A DNA stretch of 7,614 nt from Candidatus Methanomethylophilaceae archaeon (GTDB lineage Archaea > Thermoplasmatota > Thermoplasmata > Methanomassiliicoccales > Methanomethylophilaceae). Made by a program: the position numbers and the translations under genes. A model generated the notes under the pieces. The model was given only the letters and a program-made list of their open reading frames with translations, made no database searches and was not told the origin of the DNA. This document shows, piece by piece, positions 1 through 6,115 of this stretch; the stretch's first letter is position 1, and every line of letters begins with the position of its first letter. The stretch lies in assembly GCA_017395275.1 (NCBI GenBank), contig JAFPVN010000300.1, positions 1 to 7,614 of the forward strand, in the 5' to 3' direction.

Positions 1-731
1 GGAACGGGGACTATACCTACCGCATCGACACGCCCGAGGTGTTCATCACCCAGTTGGTCGCCGGTACCAAGAACTTCTCCACCGCCGGTGTCAAGCAGTT
101 CATGATGAACTTCGTCTCCGAGCCGATCATCCAGCAGCTGTCCAAGCAGTACTATCTGGACGTGTTCGGCAACCTCGACAGGGCCTCCATGGTCACCAAG
201 GTGGACCTGGAGGACGACTTCAAGAACAGGGGCCTGGAGCTCCTCGCGTTCAAGATCGGCAGCGTCGCCACCGAGGAGAAGTATCAGGAGGACATCTACA
301 AGTTCCAGCAGTTCAGGGCCGCCGGAGGTACCCAGTGGAAGCAGTTCGGCGTCATGGAGCACATGGCCGACGCCATCGGGGAATCCCAGGGCGGGGCCGC
401 CATGGGCGCGGGCATGATGCTGTTCCCGCAGATGTACCAGCAGATGAGCCAGCAGGGCGGGGCGTTCCAGCAGCAGCAACAGCCCAAGGTGCTCTGTCCC
501 TTCTGCGGACAGCCCAACGACTACCCCTACAGGTTCTGCGGCAACTGCGGCAAACCGTCGCCGCAGGTCCAGCAGCAACAGCAGCCCCAGGCGCCGCCAG
601 CGCCCGCACCGGCACCCGCCGCCGGCGGTGCGCCCAAGTCCTTCAAGAGGTGCCCGTACTGCGGGGAGGACCTCTCGGGACTGCCCAAGACGCCCAAGTT
701 CTGCCCCTACTGCGCAGAGCAGCTGATGTGA
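1..731 (+). CDS. SPFH/band-7 domain protein with C-terminal zinc ribbons (5' truncated by window)
   Basis: The frame is open from base 3 to the TGA at 729-731 and runs off the left edge, so the true start is not visible. The GTG at base 39 is only an internal valine. About 240 residues are seen. The first part (IDTPEVFITQLVAG and onward) resembles the second half of the SPFH/band-7 family often labelled 'virion core protein-like', a relative of stomatins and prohibitins. A Gly/Met/Gln-rich linker follows at roughly bases 390-485. Two zinc ribbons then appear, CPFC...CGNC at about 495-550 and CPYC...CPYC at about 651-713, separated by a Gln/Pro/Ala-rich spacer. SPFH proteins usually form oligomeric membrane-associated scaffolds; the ribbons suggest an added protein- or nucleic-acid-contact module. 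The partner is unknown. The family call is from recognition of sequence style and is fairly confident; the cellular role is not known. Confidence 0.75.
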   Translation, partial: NGDYTYRIDTPEVFITQLVAGTKNFSTAGVKQFMMNFVSEPIIQQLSKQYYLDVFGNLDRASMVTKVDLEDDFKNRGLELLAFKIGSVATEEKYQEDIYKFQQFRAAGGTQWKQFGVMEHMADAIGESQGGAAMGAGMMLFPQMYQQMSQQGGAFQQQQQPKVLCPFCGQPNDYPYRFCGNCGKPSPQVQQQQQPQAPPAPAPAPAAGGAPKSFKRCPYCGEDLSGLPKTPKFCPYCAEQLM

Positions 732-738
732 GTCACAT

Positions 739-780
739 CTCCCCGGATCCCGGGGAGCAAACATCTTAATCTCCATTTTT
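739..780 (+). terminator. Hairpin plus T-run after the SPFH gene
   Basis: A perfect 8-bp inverted repeat (CTCCCCGG at 739-746 and CCGGGGAG at 750-757) with a three-base ATC loop begins 7 nt after the SPFH stop codon. A run of five T lies at 776-780. The stem is strong and GC-rich. Archaeal termination depends mainly on T-runs, so the T-run may be the active part and the hairpin may mainly protect the RNA 3' end. The gap of 18 nt between stem and T-run is larger than in a classical bacterial intrinsic terminator. Confidence 0.5.
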
Positions 781-800
781 CGGAATCACCTAGGGGACAC

Positions 801-1055
801 ATGGGCGTGAACCTGTACGTCTCGTCGCTGTTCACATCCCTGTCCAACGGACTGATATCCGCGATAATTTCAGCGCTGCGCTCGTTCGTCCTCCTGGCGC
901 CGCTCATCATCCTGCTGCCCATGGCGTTCGGTATCGACGCGGTATGGTTCGCCGTGCCGATCGCTGAGTTGGCCACATTCGCGGTATCGTGGTTCCTGAT
1001 ACTGAGATACAACGGAAGATACGGCTACATAGGAGCCACGGAAAGCACGGGATGA
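801..1055 (+). pseudogene. C-terminal fragment of a MATE-family multidrug transporter
   Basis: The 84-residue frame (ATG at 801, TGA at 1053-1055) holds two hydrophobic helices, about residues 16-43 and 47-68, ending in RYNGRYGY. The order N-x-Y-x-x-S-L-F-T-S-L, then SAIISxLRS, then a long hydrophobic segment and 'AVPIAELATFAVSW', matches the last two of the twelve helices of MATE (NorM/DinF-like) cation-drug antiporters, which are normally about 450 residues. The other ten helices are missing. The same frame is open upstream to the SPFH stop but carries no transporter-like sequence, so the break is abrupt, not a simple frameshift. An AGGGG lies 4 nt before the ATG, so a short membrane peptide could still be made. 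A decayed or partly deleted gene is the simplest reading. Codon use is like the neighbours. Confidence 0.6.
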
Positions 1056-1069
1056 GATGTGCCAGACAT

Positions 1070-2182
1070 TCATTCTATGGAAAGCAGGCGCAGGTTCTCG
1101 CACACCTCGGGGAACCTCCCGTACCTGCCATCGAGGATCTGGTCTATCCTCAGGATCTTCAGCGCGCCCTTCCTACCCTTGGCGAACGCGTAATCGCTGG
1201 AGTCCTTGTCTCCGTCCCACATGAATATGTTGGCGGAAACCATCGACGAGACATATTCCCCGCCGTTCCTCAGGATGAACCTGGCGAATGCCATCATGGC
1301 CTCCGGGTCCTCCTTCTCCATCTTCTTGGTGGCGGCGAACCTCTTGCCGGTGAGCGGACCCTCGATGGGGTTCTTGCCCTGACGCTTCTTGAGGTCATCC
1401 AGCTGGTGCCTGAGCTCGATGCGATAGTTGTCCCTGAGGACGTCCATGGAATCGAACAGGTGCTGGGCGCGGTAGTCGGTCAGCATCTCCTTCACGGTCT
1501 TCCCGTTCATCGATGCCGCCTCCTCCAGGACGTGGAAGCAGACGATGGCGTCGGAGAGCGAGACGTGTGAGTCGTGCTCGATGCCCAGGGCATCCGCCAG
1601 ATAGGGGAGGTTGTACTTCCCGATGTTCGGCAGCGCGTCCTGGAGTATGCCGAGGGTGTCGTACACCCTGAAGTAGAACTGATTGGTGAACCTGCCCCTG
1701 TTCATCTGCATCAGGAAACCGATGTCCGATTTGCAGCTGTGCGCTATGTATGCGGTGTCGGGGCGGGTGAGGATCTTCCTGATCTTCTGGTACTGCTCCT
1801 TCCAGACAGGGGCGTTGACGTACTTCTCGGGATCCGCCTGGCACTTCTCCTTCAAGCGTCCTTTGGCGGGTCTCGCCTTGATGTAGATCTCCTCCTCGGC
1901 GAGCTTGTTGCCGTCGAGGTCGAACTCCGCGTATCCGAAGGAGCACATCTCGCAGTGGTCGGCGTAGTTGACCGAGCATTCCGTATCGAACGAGATGATC
2001 CTTGAGAATGAACAGGGATCGGCGCCTCCGGTGTTCTCGAGGATGAACATCCTCACATCCTGGGTGGAACGGGACCTCACTGCCTTCTCGACGTTGACAG
2101 TGGTGCTGCCGAAATCCATGTTAGTGGTCTCGGCCCACGTCCTCATCGCTCTGCGGGGTCTTCCCTGTCCGTTCGGTCTCAT
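1070..2182 (-). CDS. DEDDh 3'-5' exonuclease with C-terminal BRCT-like domain
   Basis: This is a 370-residue protein if it starts at the ATG at 2182. The exonuclease core (about residues 60-225) has all DnaQ/RNase T-type motifs: ExoI FDTE (Asp66, Glu68), ExoII with Asp153 in HSCKSDIGF, and ExoIII H-x4-D (His206, Asp211). These residues normally bind two metal ions and remove nucleotides from 3' ends. Residues about 276-352 (PLTGKRFAATKK, the NGGEYVSS segment, then KGALKILRIDQIL) follow the BRCT pattern, a domain that binds phosphopeptides or DNA ends. The usual late BRCT tryptophan is not evident. The first ~55 residues are basic and unrecognised. The frame stays open to 2251, but a TATA-like element lies inside that extension and a GGTGGG sits just before the 2182 ATG. 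ATGs at residues 13 and 22 are possible alternative starts. It lies downstream of the UvrA-like gene in the same direction, which suggests a DNA-repair role. Confidence 0.8.
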   Translation of the reverse strand: MRPNGQGRPRRAMRTWAETTNMDFGSTTVNVEKAVRSRSTQDVRMFILENTGGADPCSFSRIISFDTECSVNYADHCEMCSFGYAEFDLDGNKLAEEEIYIKARPAKGRLKEKCQADPEKYVNAPVWKEQYQKIRKILTRPDTAYIAHSCKSDIGFLMQMNRGRFTNQFYFRVYDTLGILQDALPNIGKYNLPYLADALGIEHDSHVSLSDAIVCFHVLEEAASMNGKTVKEMLTDYRAQHLFDSMDVLRDNYRIELRHQLDDLKKRQGKNPIEGPLTGKRFAATKKMEKEDPEAMMAFARFILRNGGEYVSSMVSANIFMWDGDKDSSDYAFAKGRKGALKILRIDQILDGRYGRFPEVCENLRLLSIE

Positions 2183-2201
2183 ATGCCCACCATATCGGCA
2201 T

Positions 2202-2213
2202 CTTATAAAAATA
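2202..2213 (-). promoter_or_regulatory. TATA-like promoter element of the exonuclease-BRCT gene
   Basis: On the minus strand the bases read ATTTTTATAAGA. The TTTATA core ends 21 nt before the ATG at 2182. At the usual archaeal spacing, transcription would start at or within a base or two of that ATG, giving a leaderless or nearly leaderless message. The T-run could also help end transcripts from the upstream UvrA-like gene, whose stop codon is 38 bases away. This element is the main reason for rejecting the longer open frame as the protein start. Confidence 0.55.
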
Positions 2214-2251
2214 TGTAATGCGGGACGCGGGTTTTGTTGCGCGATACACAA

Positions 2252-4732
2252 TCAGAGGTATCTGCCGGTGGCGCTCTCCCCGCATGCCCTGACGTCGTCG
2301 GGGGTGCCCATGACGGTTATCCTTCCGCCCTCGTCCCCTCCTCCGGGTCCGAGGTCGATCACGTAATCCGCGCTGCGGATGACGTCGAGGTCGTGCTCTA
2401 TGACTATCACGGTCGCGCCCATGTCCACGAGATGCTGGAAGATCCCCATCAGCACCTGTACGTCCAGAGGGTGCAGGCCGATGGTGGGCTCGTCGAACAC
2501 GAACACCGTGTCGTCCTGCCCCCTGCCCATCTCGCTGGCCAGCTTGAGGCGCTGCGCCTCTCCGCCGGAAAGACCCGGGGTCGCCTCGCCGAGCGTCAGG
2601 TATCCGAGACCGACGTCCTTCAGGACCTTCAGCCTGTTCCTGACGACGGGGAGGTCTCCGCAGGCCTCCGAAGCGGCTTCCACGCTCATCTCCATCAGCT
2701 CGGGCAGCGACTGCGCCTCCCCCGTCTTGGACGTCCTGAGGATCCTGAACGCCTCCTTCGAATAGCGGGATCCGCCGCAGTCCGGACAGGGTATGTCCAC
2801 GTCCGGGAGGAACTGAATGTCCAGGCTGACGGAGCCCGTCCCGTCGCAGGTTGGGCATCTGAGGGAACCCGTGTTGTACGACAGGTCCCCAGCCTTGATC
2901 CCCTTCTCCTTCGCGGACGGGGTCTTGGCGAATATCTTCCTCAGCTCGTCGTGCACGTTGGCGTAGGTGGCGACGGTGGAGCGTACGTTGATGCCTATGG
3001 GCGTGGCGTCTATGAGCTTGACATGGCGTATGCCCTCGGCGGAGATGCTCCTGACGTGGTCCGGGAGCCTCTTCCCGGATAGTTCCGCCTCGAGGGCTGG
3101 GATCAGGCTGTCGAGGACCATGGTGGTCTTCCCGCTTCCGGATACGCCGGTGACCACGGTGAACCTGCCCTTGGGTATCCTCACGTCCAGAGGTTTGACC
3201 GTATGTATCTGCGAGGTGCGCATCTCTATGCAGCCGAGGTCGAAGAGGCGCTCCTTCGGAGTCCTTTCCCTGAGTCCGGGGTTGCCTCCCTCCAGGAACC
3301 TGCCGATCCTCGAATTCCCGTCGGAGATCAGGTCCTTCACTGTCCCCTGCGCTATCACACTGCCTCCGTCGGCACCTGCCCCGGGTCCAAGCTCGACCAT
3401 CCAATCCGAATGTGCCAGTATCTGCGTGTCGTGATCCACGAGGACCACGGTGTTGCCGTCCCCCACGAGGTCGTCCATGACCCCGATGAGCCCTTCGATG
3501 TTGGCAGGGTGCAATCCTATCGACGGTTCGTCGAGAACATACAGCACTCCGGTCGTGCGGTTGCGCACCGATCTTGCCAGCTGAGTGCGCTGCCTCTCTC
3601 CGGTGGATAGTGTGGAGGCCGCACGGTCCAGGGTAAGGTATCCAAGTCCGAGGTCAAGCAGTCTCCTTGCCGTGTCGTGGTAGGATTCGCATATGCTCTC
3701 CGCCATCGCCCTCATACCCTCCGGTAGGGATCCGGGAACGCCCTTCACCCATTCGGTCAGCTCGGTGAGGGTCATCTGGCATGCCTTGTCCAGCGATATC
3801 CCCCTCAGCAGCGGGGCGCGTGCCGCCTCGGAGAGCCTGGTGCCGTTGCAGCAGGGACAGGTCCCGAACTTCAGGAACCTCTCCACCCTCTTCATGCCCT
3901 TCTCGTCCTTGACATTCGAGAGGGCGTTCTCGACGGTGTACGATGCGCTGTAATACGTGAAATCCATCTCGCCGGCGTTGCCGGTCTTCTCGTTGTAGTA
4001 GAGGATATGCCTCTTCTCGGCAGGGCCGTGAAGAACGATCTCCTTCTCTCTGTCCGTGAGGTCCCTGAACGGTACGTCGGTACGGACGCCTATGTCCCTC
4101 GCGATGTCCTTCATCAGGCTCCACATGAGGGTCTGCCACGGCGCAACTGCTCCCTCGTCTATGGTCTTGCTCTCGTCGGGGACGAGCGTGGACTCGTCCA
4201 CCTCGTGCACGAGACCGGTCCCGTCGCAGTTCCTGCAGGCACCCCTGCTGTTGAAGGCCAGGTCCTCCGCTCCCGGCGTGACGACCTCCGCGCCGCACAC
4301 GGGACATCTGATCTCGTTCATGGCGGCGGTGTCTATGCTCGGCTCGAGGTAATGGCCGTTGGGGCACCTGTGGTTGGCGAGCCTGGAGAACATAAGCCTC
4401 AGGCTGTTGAGGAGCTCTGTGGACGTGCCGAAGGTGCTCCTTATGCCCGGCACACCGGGACGCTGATGCAACGCGAGCGCGGCGGGGACGTAACGCACGT
4501 CATCCACCTCGGAACGCGATGCCTGGGTCATACGCCTGCGGGTGTATGTCGACAGCGATTCCAGATAGCGTCTCGAACCCTCGGCGAAGAGCGTCCCCAG
4601 CGCCAGGGAGGACTTCCCCGAACCGGATACCCCGGCGATTCCGACGATCCTGTTGAGCGGTATATCCACGTCTATGTTCTTCAGGTTGTGGATCCTCGCT
4701 CCGCGCACTTCGATATGGTCCGGCGTCTTCAT
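2252..4732 (-). CDS. UvrA-family ATPase lacking the UvrB-binding domain (UvrA2-like)
   Basis: The 826-residue protein has the two-ATPase architecture of UvrA. NBD1 has Walker A GVSGSGKSS (34-42), signature LSTGERQ (375-381), Walker B VLYVLDEP (396-403) and His434. NBD2 has GVSGSGKTT (529-537), LSGGEAQ (721-727), TVFVFDEP (742-749) and His780. Zinc-module cysteines occur at 123/143/146/166/169, at 292/294/295 (CPCCNGTRL) and at 626/629/649/652 (the DNA-damage zinc finger region). Ordinary UvrA is about 940 residues. Here only about 35 residues separate the CPNGH motif from the FNSRGACRNCDGTG motif, where UvrA normally carries its UvrB-binding domain. It should therefore not load UvrB in the usual way. 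UvrA paralogues of this kind are linked to damage or DNA-binding-drug tolerance; that role is inferred here. The first signature, LSTGE in place of LSGGE, is what I recall of a UvrA-like subgroup common in Firmicutes and Actinobacteria, hinting at transfer from bacteria. No Shine-Dalgarno sequence is seen; the start lies 45 bases after the esterase stop. Confidence 0.9.
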   Translation of the reverse strand: MKTPDHIEVRGARIHNLKNIDVDIPLNRIVGIAGVSGSGKSSLALGTLFAEGSRRYLESLSTYTRRRMTQASRSEVDDVRYVPAALALHQRPGVPGIRSTFGTSTELLNSLRLMFSRLANHRCPNGHYLEPSIDTAAMNEIRCPVCGAEVVTPGAEDLAFNSRGACRNCDGTGLVHEVDESTLVPDESKTIDEGAVAPWQTLMWSLMKDIARDIGVRTDVPFRDLTDREKEIVLHGPAEKRHILYYNEKTGNAGEMDFTYYSASYTVENALSNVKDEKGMKRVERFLKFGTCPCCNGTRLSEAARAPLLRGISLDKACQMTLTELTEWVKGVPGSLPEGMRAMAESICESYHDTARRLLDLGLGYLTLDRAASTLSTGERQRTQLARSVRNRTTGVLYVLDEPSIGLHPANIEGLIGVMDDLVGDGNTVVLVDHDTQILAHSDWMVELGPGAGADGGSVIAQGTVKDLISDGNSRIGRFLEGGNPGLRERTPKERLFDLGCIEMRTSQIHTVKPLDVRIPKGRFTVVTGVSGSGKTTMVLDSLIPALEAELSGKRLPDHVRSISAEGIRHVKLIDATPIGINVRSTVATYANVHDELRKIFAKTPSAKEKGIKAGDLSYNTGSLRCPTCDGTGSVSLDIQFLPDVDIPCPDCGGSRYSKEAFRILRTSKTGEAQSLPELMEMSVEAASEACGDLPVVRNRLKVLKDVGLGYLTLGEATPGLSGGEAQRLKLASEMGRGQDDTVFVFDEPTIGLHPLDVQVLMGIFQHLVDMGATVIVIEHDLDVIRSADYVIDLGPGGGDEGGRITVMGTPDDVRACGESATGRYL

Positions 4733-4733
4733 T

Positions 4734-4781
4734 TCAAACGGCCTTGTCCATGCTGTGCAGGTATATGACTGCCTCGGTCAT
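4734..4781 (-). other. 15-codon reading frame bridging the esterase and UvrA-like genes
   Basis: Between the two larger genes lies ATG (4781-4779) to TGA (4736-4734), encoding MTEAVIYLHSMDKAV. Its ATG overlaps the esterase stop as ATGA, and its stop is followed after one base by the UvrA-like ATG (TGAAATG). This geometry would let a ribosome reinitiate twice and so couple translation of all three frames. The peptide resembles no domain I can name with confidence; 'VIYLH' is reminiscent of the first core strand of an alpha/beta-hydrolase. It is too short to call a gene from sequence alone. Confidence 0.25.
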
Positions 4782-5461
4782 CCCAGGATCCATGCGATGC
4801 CCTTGGCGGTACGGAGCTCCGGTTCCCTGAAGTGGTTGCCGGGATTGGATTCGAATACGGTCCCGATCCCCTTGGAGGCATACAGGCTGCACAGTTCCTC
4901 CGTGCGTTGGCCGACGGCGGCCATGACCGGATTCCTGGTCTTAGATTCCCTGTCTCCCAGCGAGAGGTAGATCCTGTCGGGCATGCGGACGGGATCGTTC
5001 TTTTCCGCGAACTCGGCGAATCCCGGATACCACAGCGAACCCGATGCGGACACCGCTCCGGAGAACAGATCCGTGCGGTACAGGGAGTAAATGGCGAACA
5101 GCCCTGCGAGGGAGTATCCCGCGATGAACCTCCTGGACGGGTGTACGGACATCAACCTCTCCGCCTGTGGGATGATCTCCCCTGTGAGTTCCTCAAGGAA
5201 GGCATCCGCCCCTCCGGCGAAGGCGTTCCTGCCGTCGTCGTACGGCCACGGGCTCATCTCGCGGTCCCAGTCGATATCCGATACCGCGGCGAGGGAGAAG
5301 TCCGCATCGGTCATCTGGAGCAGCGTATCCAGCACCCTCTTCCCCTCATCGCCGAAGGTGTTCAGTACGACCAGCGGGGAATCATCGCGTACACCCCTCC
5401 TCAGTAGCACCCTCCTCCCGGATATGACCGCATCCGTCACGCCCTTCTCGGCATCGCTCAT
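4778..5461 (-). CDS. Alpha/beta-hydrolase, putative esterase family
   Basis: This protein has 227 residues from the ATG at 5461; a GTG two codons upstream (5467) is an alternative start. The nucleophile elbow GYSLAG places the catalytic serine at about residue 117. A likely acid residue lies in LSLGDRESK (Asp170 or Glu172) and the histidine in PGNHFRE (His210), in the correct serine-acid-histidine order. The pattern 'RFIAGYSLAGLFAIYSL ... FSGAVSASGSLWYPGF' matches the putative esterase family (esterase D/Fes-like), which cleaves esters of small acyl or siderophore-type substrates. No signal peptide or membrane segment is seen, so it should act in the cytoplasm. The length is near the short end for the family. 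The substrate cannot be read from sequence. It is the first gene of the minus-strand run leading into the UvrA-like gene, though no functional link to DNA repair is evident. GGGTGGGC directly precedes the chosen ATG, much as at the exonuclease gene. Confidence 0.8.
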   Translation of the reverse strand: MSDAEKGVTDAVISGRRVLLRRGVRDDSPLVVLNTFGDEGKRVLDTLLQMTDADFSLAAVSDIDWDREMSPWPYDDGRNAFAGGADAFLEELTGEIIPQAERLMSVHPSRRFIAGYSLAGLFAIYSLYRTDLFSGAVSASGSLWYPGFAEFAEKNDPVRMPDRIYLSLGDRESKTRNPVMAAVGQRTEELCSLYASKGIGTVFESNPGNHFREPELRTAKGIAWILG

Positions 5462-5482
5462 GCCCACCCTATGGGCGAGGAC

Positions 5483-5500
5483 GGTAAAAAAGGTAAATAC
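5483..5500. promoter_or_regulatory. Shared AT-rich promoter block between divergent genes
   Basis: The block reads GGTAAAAAAGGTAAATAC on the plus strand and lies in the 71-base gap between the esterase gene (-) and the small beta-rich gene (+). On the minus strand TTTTTA ends 23 nt before the esterase ATG. On the plus strand TAAAAAA would place transcription start near base 5513, giving a short leader that includes the AGAGG at 5521-5525. It is the only AT-rich stretch in the gap and probably serves both directions. Confidence 0.45.
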
Positions 5501-5532
5501 GATTGAGTGATGGGGACTTCAGAGGCAATCCA

Positions 5533-5796
5533 ATGGCAGGCAAGGAACACAAGCTCACGATCAACTTCAGCAGCACGAAAGGCTATCCGATGAGGGTCAT
5601 GATCGACAGGTCGGCGGCCAAGGTGATGAAGTCCGGCGAATCCTATTCCGTGAGCCTCGCGGACGGCGCCCACGAGGTCATGCTTTCCGTCTCCATAAGG
5701 AAGAAGCCCGTCTTGCTCGACCTTCATTCTGACACAGTCATGGACGTCAGCGCTCCCGACGTATACAGCGCGCTCACCGTCGATATCAGGAACTGA
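5533..5796 (+). CDS. Small beta-rich hypothetical protein, PEGA-like
   Basis: An 87-residue protein. The frame can be extended to a TTG at 5503, but the ATG at 5533 is preferred because AGAGG lies 7 nt upstream and the sequence from MAGKEHKLTINF starts directly with a beta-strand pattern. Alternating hydrophobic residues (HKLTINF, YPMRVMID, SYSVSLADGAHEVMLSVSI, ALTVDI) predict a small all-beta sandwich. The layout 'V.ID......G....V.L..G.HEV' resembles PEGA-type or similar carbohydrate-binding-like modules, but the match is loose. There is no signal peptide, cysteine or membrane helix. The function is unknown. Its 3' end overlaps the last 11 bases of the convergent zinc-ribbon gene. Confidence 0.7.
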   Translation: MAGKEHKLTINFSSTKGYPMRVMIDRSAAKVMKSGESYSVSLADGAHEVMLSVSIRKKPVLLDLHSDTVMDVSAPDVYSALTVDIRN

Positions 5797-6037
5797 GTTC
5801 CTTATCGGCCATCAGCTTCCTGTACATTTCGGCCCCCAGGCACTCCTCGGCATGGGTGCATACTTCTATGCACTGCCGGATGTCGTTGTACACCGTGAAT
5901 CCGCACCTGTCGCATTCCGCCTTCATGTCAACGGAGAACATCTCGATCTCGTTACCGCATTCCGGACATCTCCTGATCTCCAGCTGGGGAGTGTTACCGT
6001 GGCAGGAACCGGGGCATTTGAACTTCATAGGACGCAT
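5786..6037 (-). CDS. Small nine-cysteine zinc-ribbon protein
   Basis: An 83-residue protein with Cys8, Cys12 (CPGSC), Cys24/27 (CPEC), Cys42/45 (CDRC), Cys56, Cys60 and Cys66. The pairs CPEC and CDRC, about 15 residues apart, form a classic zinc ribbon. The tail C-x3-C-x5-CLG with following Tyr resembles a conserved pattern I recall from small bacterial and archaeal proteins, sometimes fused or next to HD-domain phosphohydrolases. A metal-binding or iron-sulfur role for the extra cysteines is possible. No catalytic residues are seen. The ATG at 6037 is chosen because a TATA-like GCTATATT ends about 20 nt upstream, implying a leaderless message; an internal ATG three codons later is also possible. 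It overlaps the convergent beta-rich gene by 11 bases at the 3' ends. Confidence 0.72.
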   Translation of the reverse strand: MRPMKFKCPGSCHGNTPQLEIRRCPECGNEIEMFSVDMKAECDRCGFTVYNDIRQCIEVCTHAEECLGAEMYRKLMADKELSS

Positions 6038-6057
6038 GATGTTCTAAGGATATTTGG

Positions 6058-6065
6058 AATATAGC
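6058..6065 (-). promoter_or_regulatory. TATA-like element of the zinc-ribbon gene
   Basis: The minus strand reads GCTATATT; TATATT ends 20 nt before the ATG at 6037. No Shine-Dalgarno sequence lies between, so a leaderless transcript is expected. Confidence 0.5.
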
Positions 6066-6067
6066 AA

Positions 6068-6078
6068 AGGTTTAAGGT
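6068..6078 (+). promoter_or_regulatory. TATA-like element of the Rpn-tail-like gene
   Basis: The plus strand reads AGGTTTAAGGT. The TTTAAG core lies about 40 nt before the ATG at 6116, so the transcript should carry a short leader, in contrast to the leaderless spacing of neighbouring genes. The opposing promoter of the zinc-ribbon gene lies within a few bases, so the two could share regulation. Confidence 0.45.
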
Positions 6079-6100
6079 CAGTTACTCAGAATATATTCAC

Positions 6101-6107
6101 AGGAGGG
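6101..6107 (+). promoter_or_regulatory. Strong Shine-Dalgarno sequence
   Basis: AGGAGGG lies 8 nt upstream of the ATG at 6116. It is the clearest ribosome binding site in the window, fixes the start of this short gene, and supports it being translated as an independent protein. Confidence 0.75.
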
Positions 6108-6115
6108 TCGAGAGG

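Noticed and set aside
788..800. TAG in CACCTAGGGG as a possible pyrrolysine codon leading into the MATE fragment.
   Set aside because: It is not in the frame of the fragment, and no transporter-like sequence lies upstream in any frame.
2183..2251. N-terminal extension of the exonuclease to base 2251.
   Set aside because: The TATA-like element lies within it, so the message would not contain these codons.
2121..3404. Long minus-strand open frame inside the UvrA-like gene, and other long open frames opposite the minus-strand genes.
   Set aside because: They are rich in Arg, Gly and Pro and have no recognisable domains. They are by-products of GC-rich codon bias over clearly conserved proteins.
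5503..5532. TTG start for the small beta-rich protein.
   Set aside because: The ATG at 5533 has AGAGG at good spacing, and the ten extra residues do not fit the beta-strand pattern.
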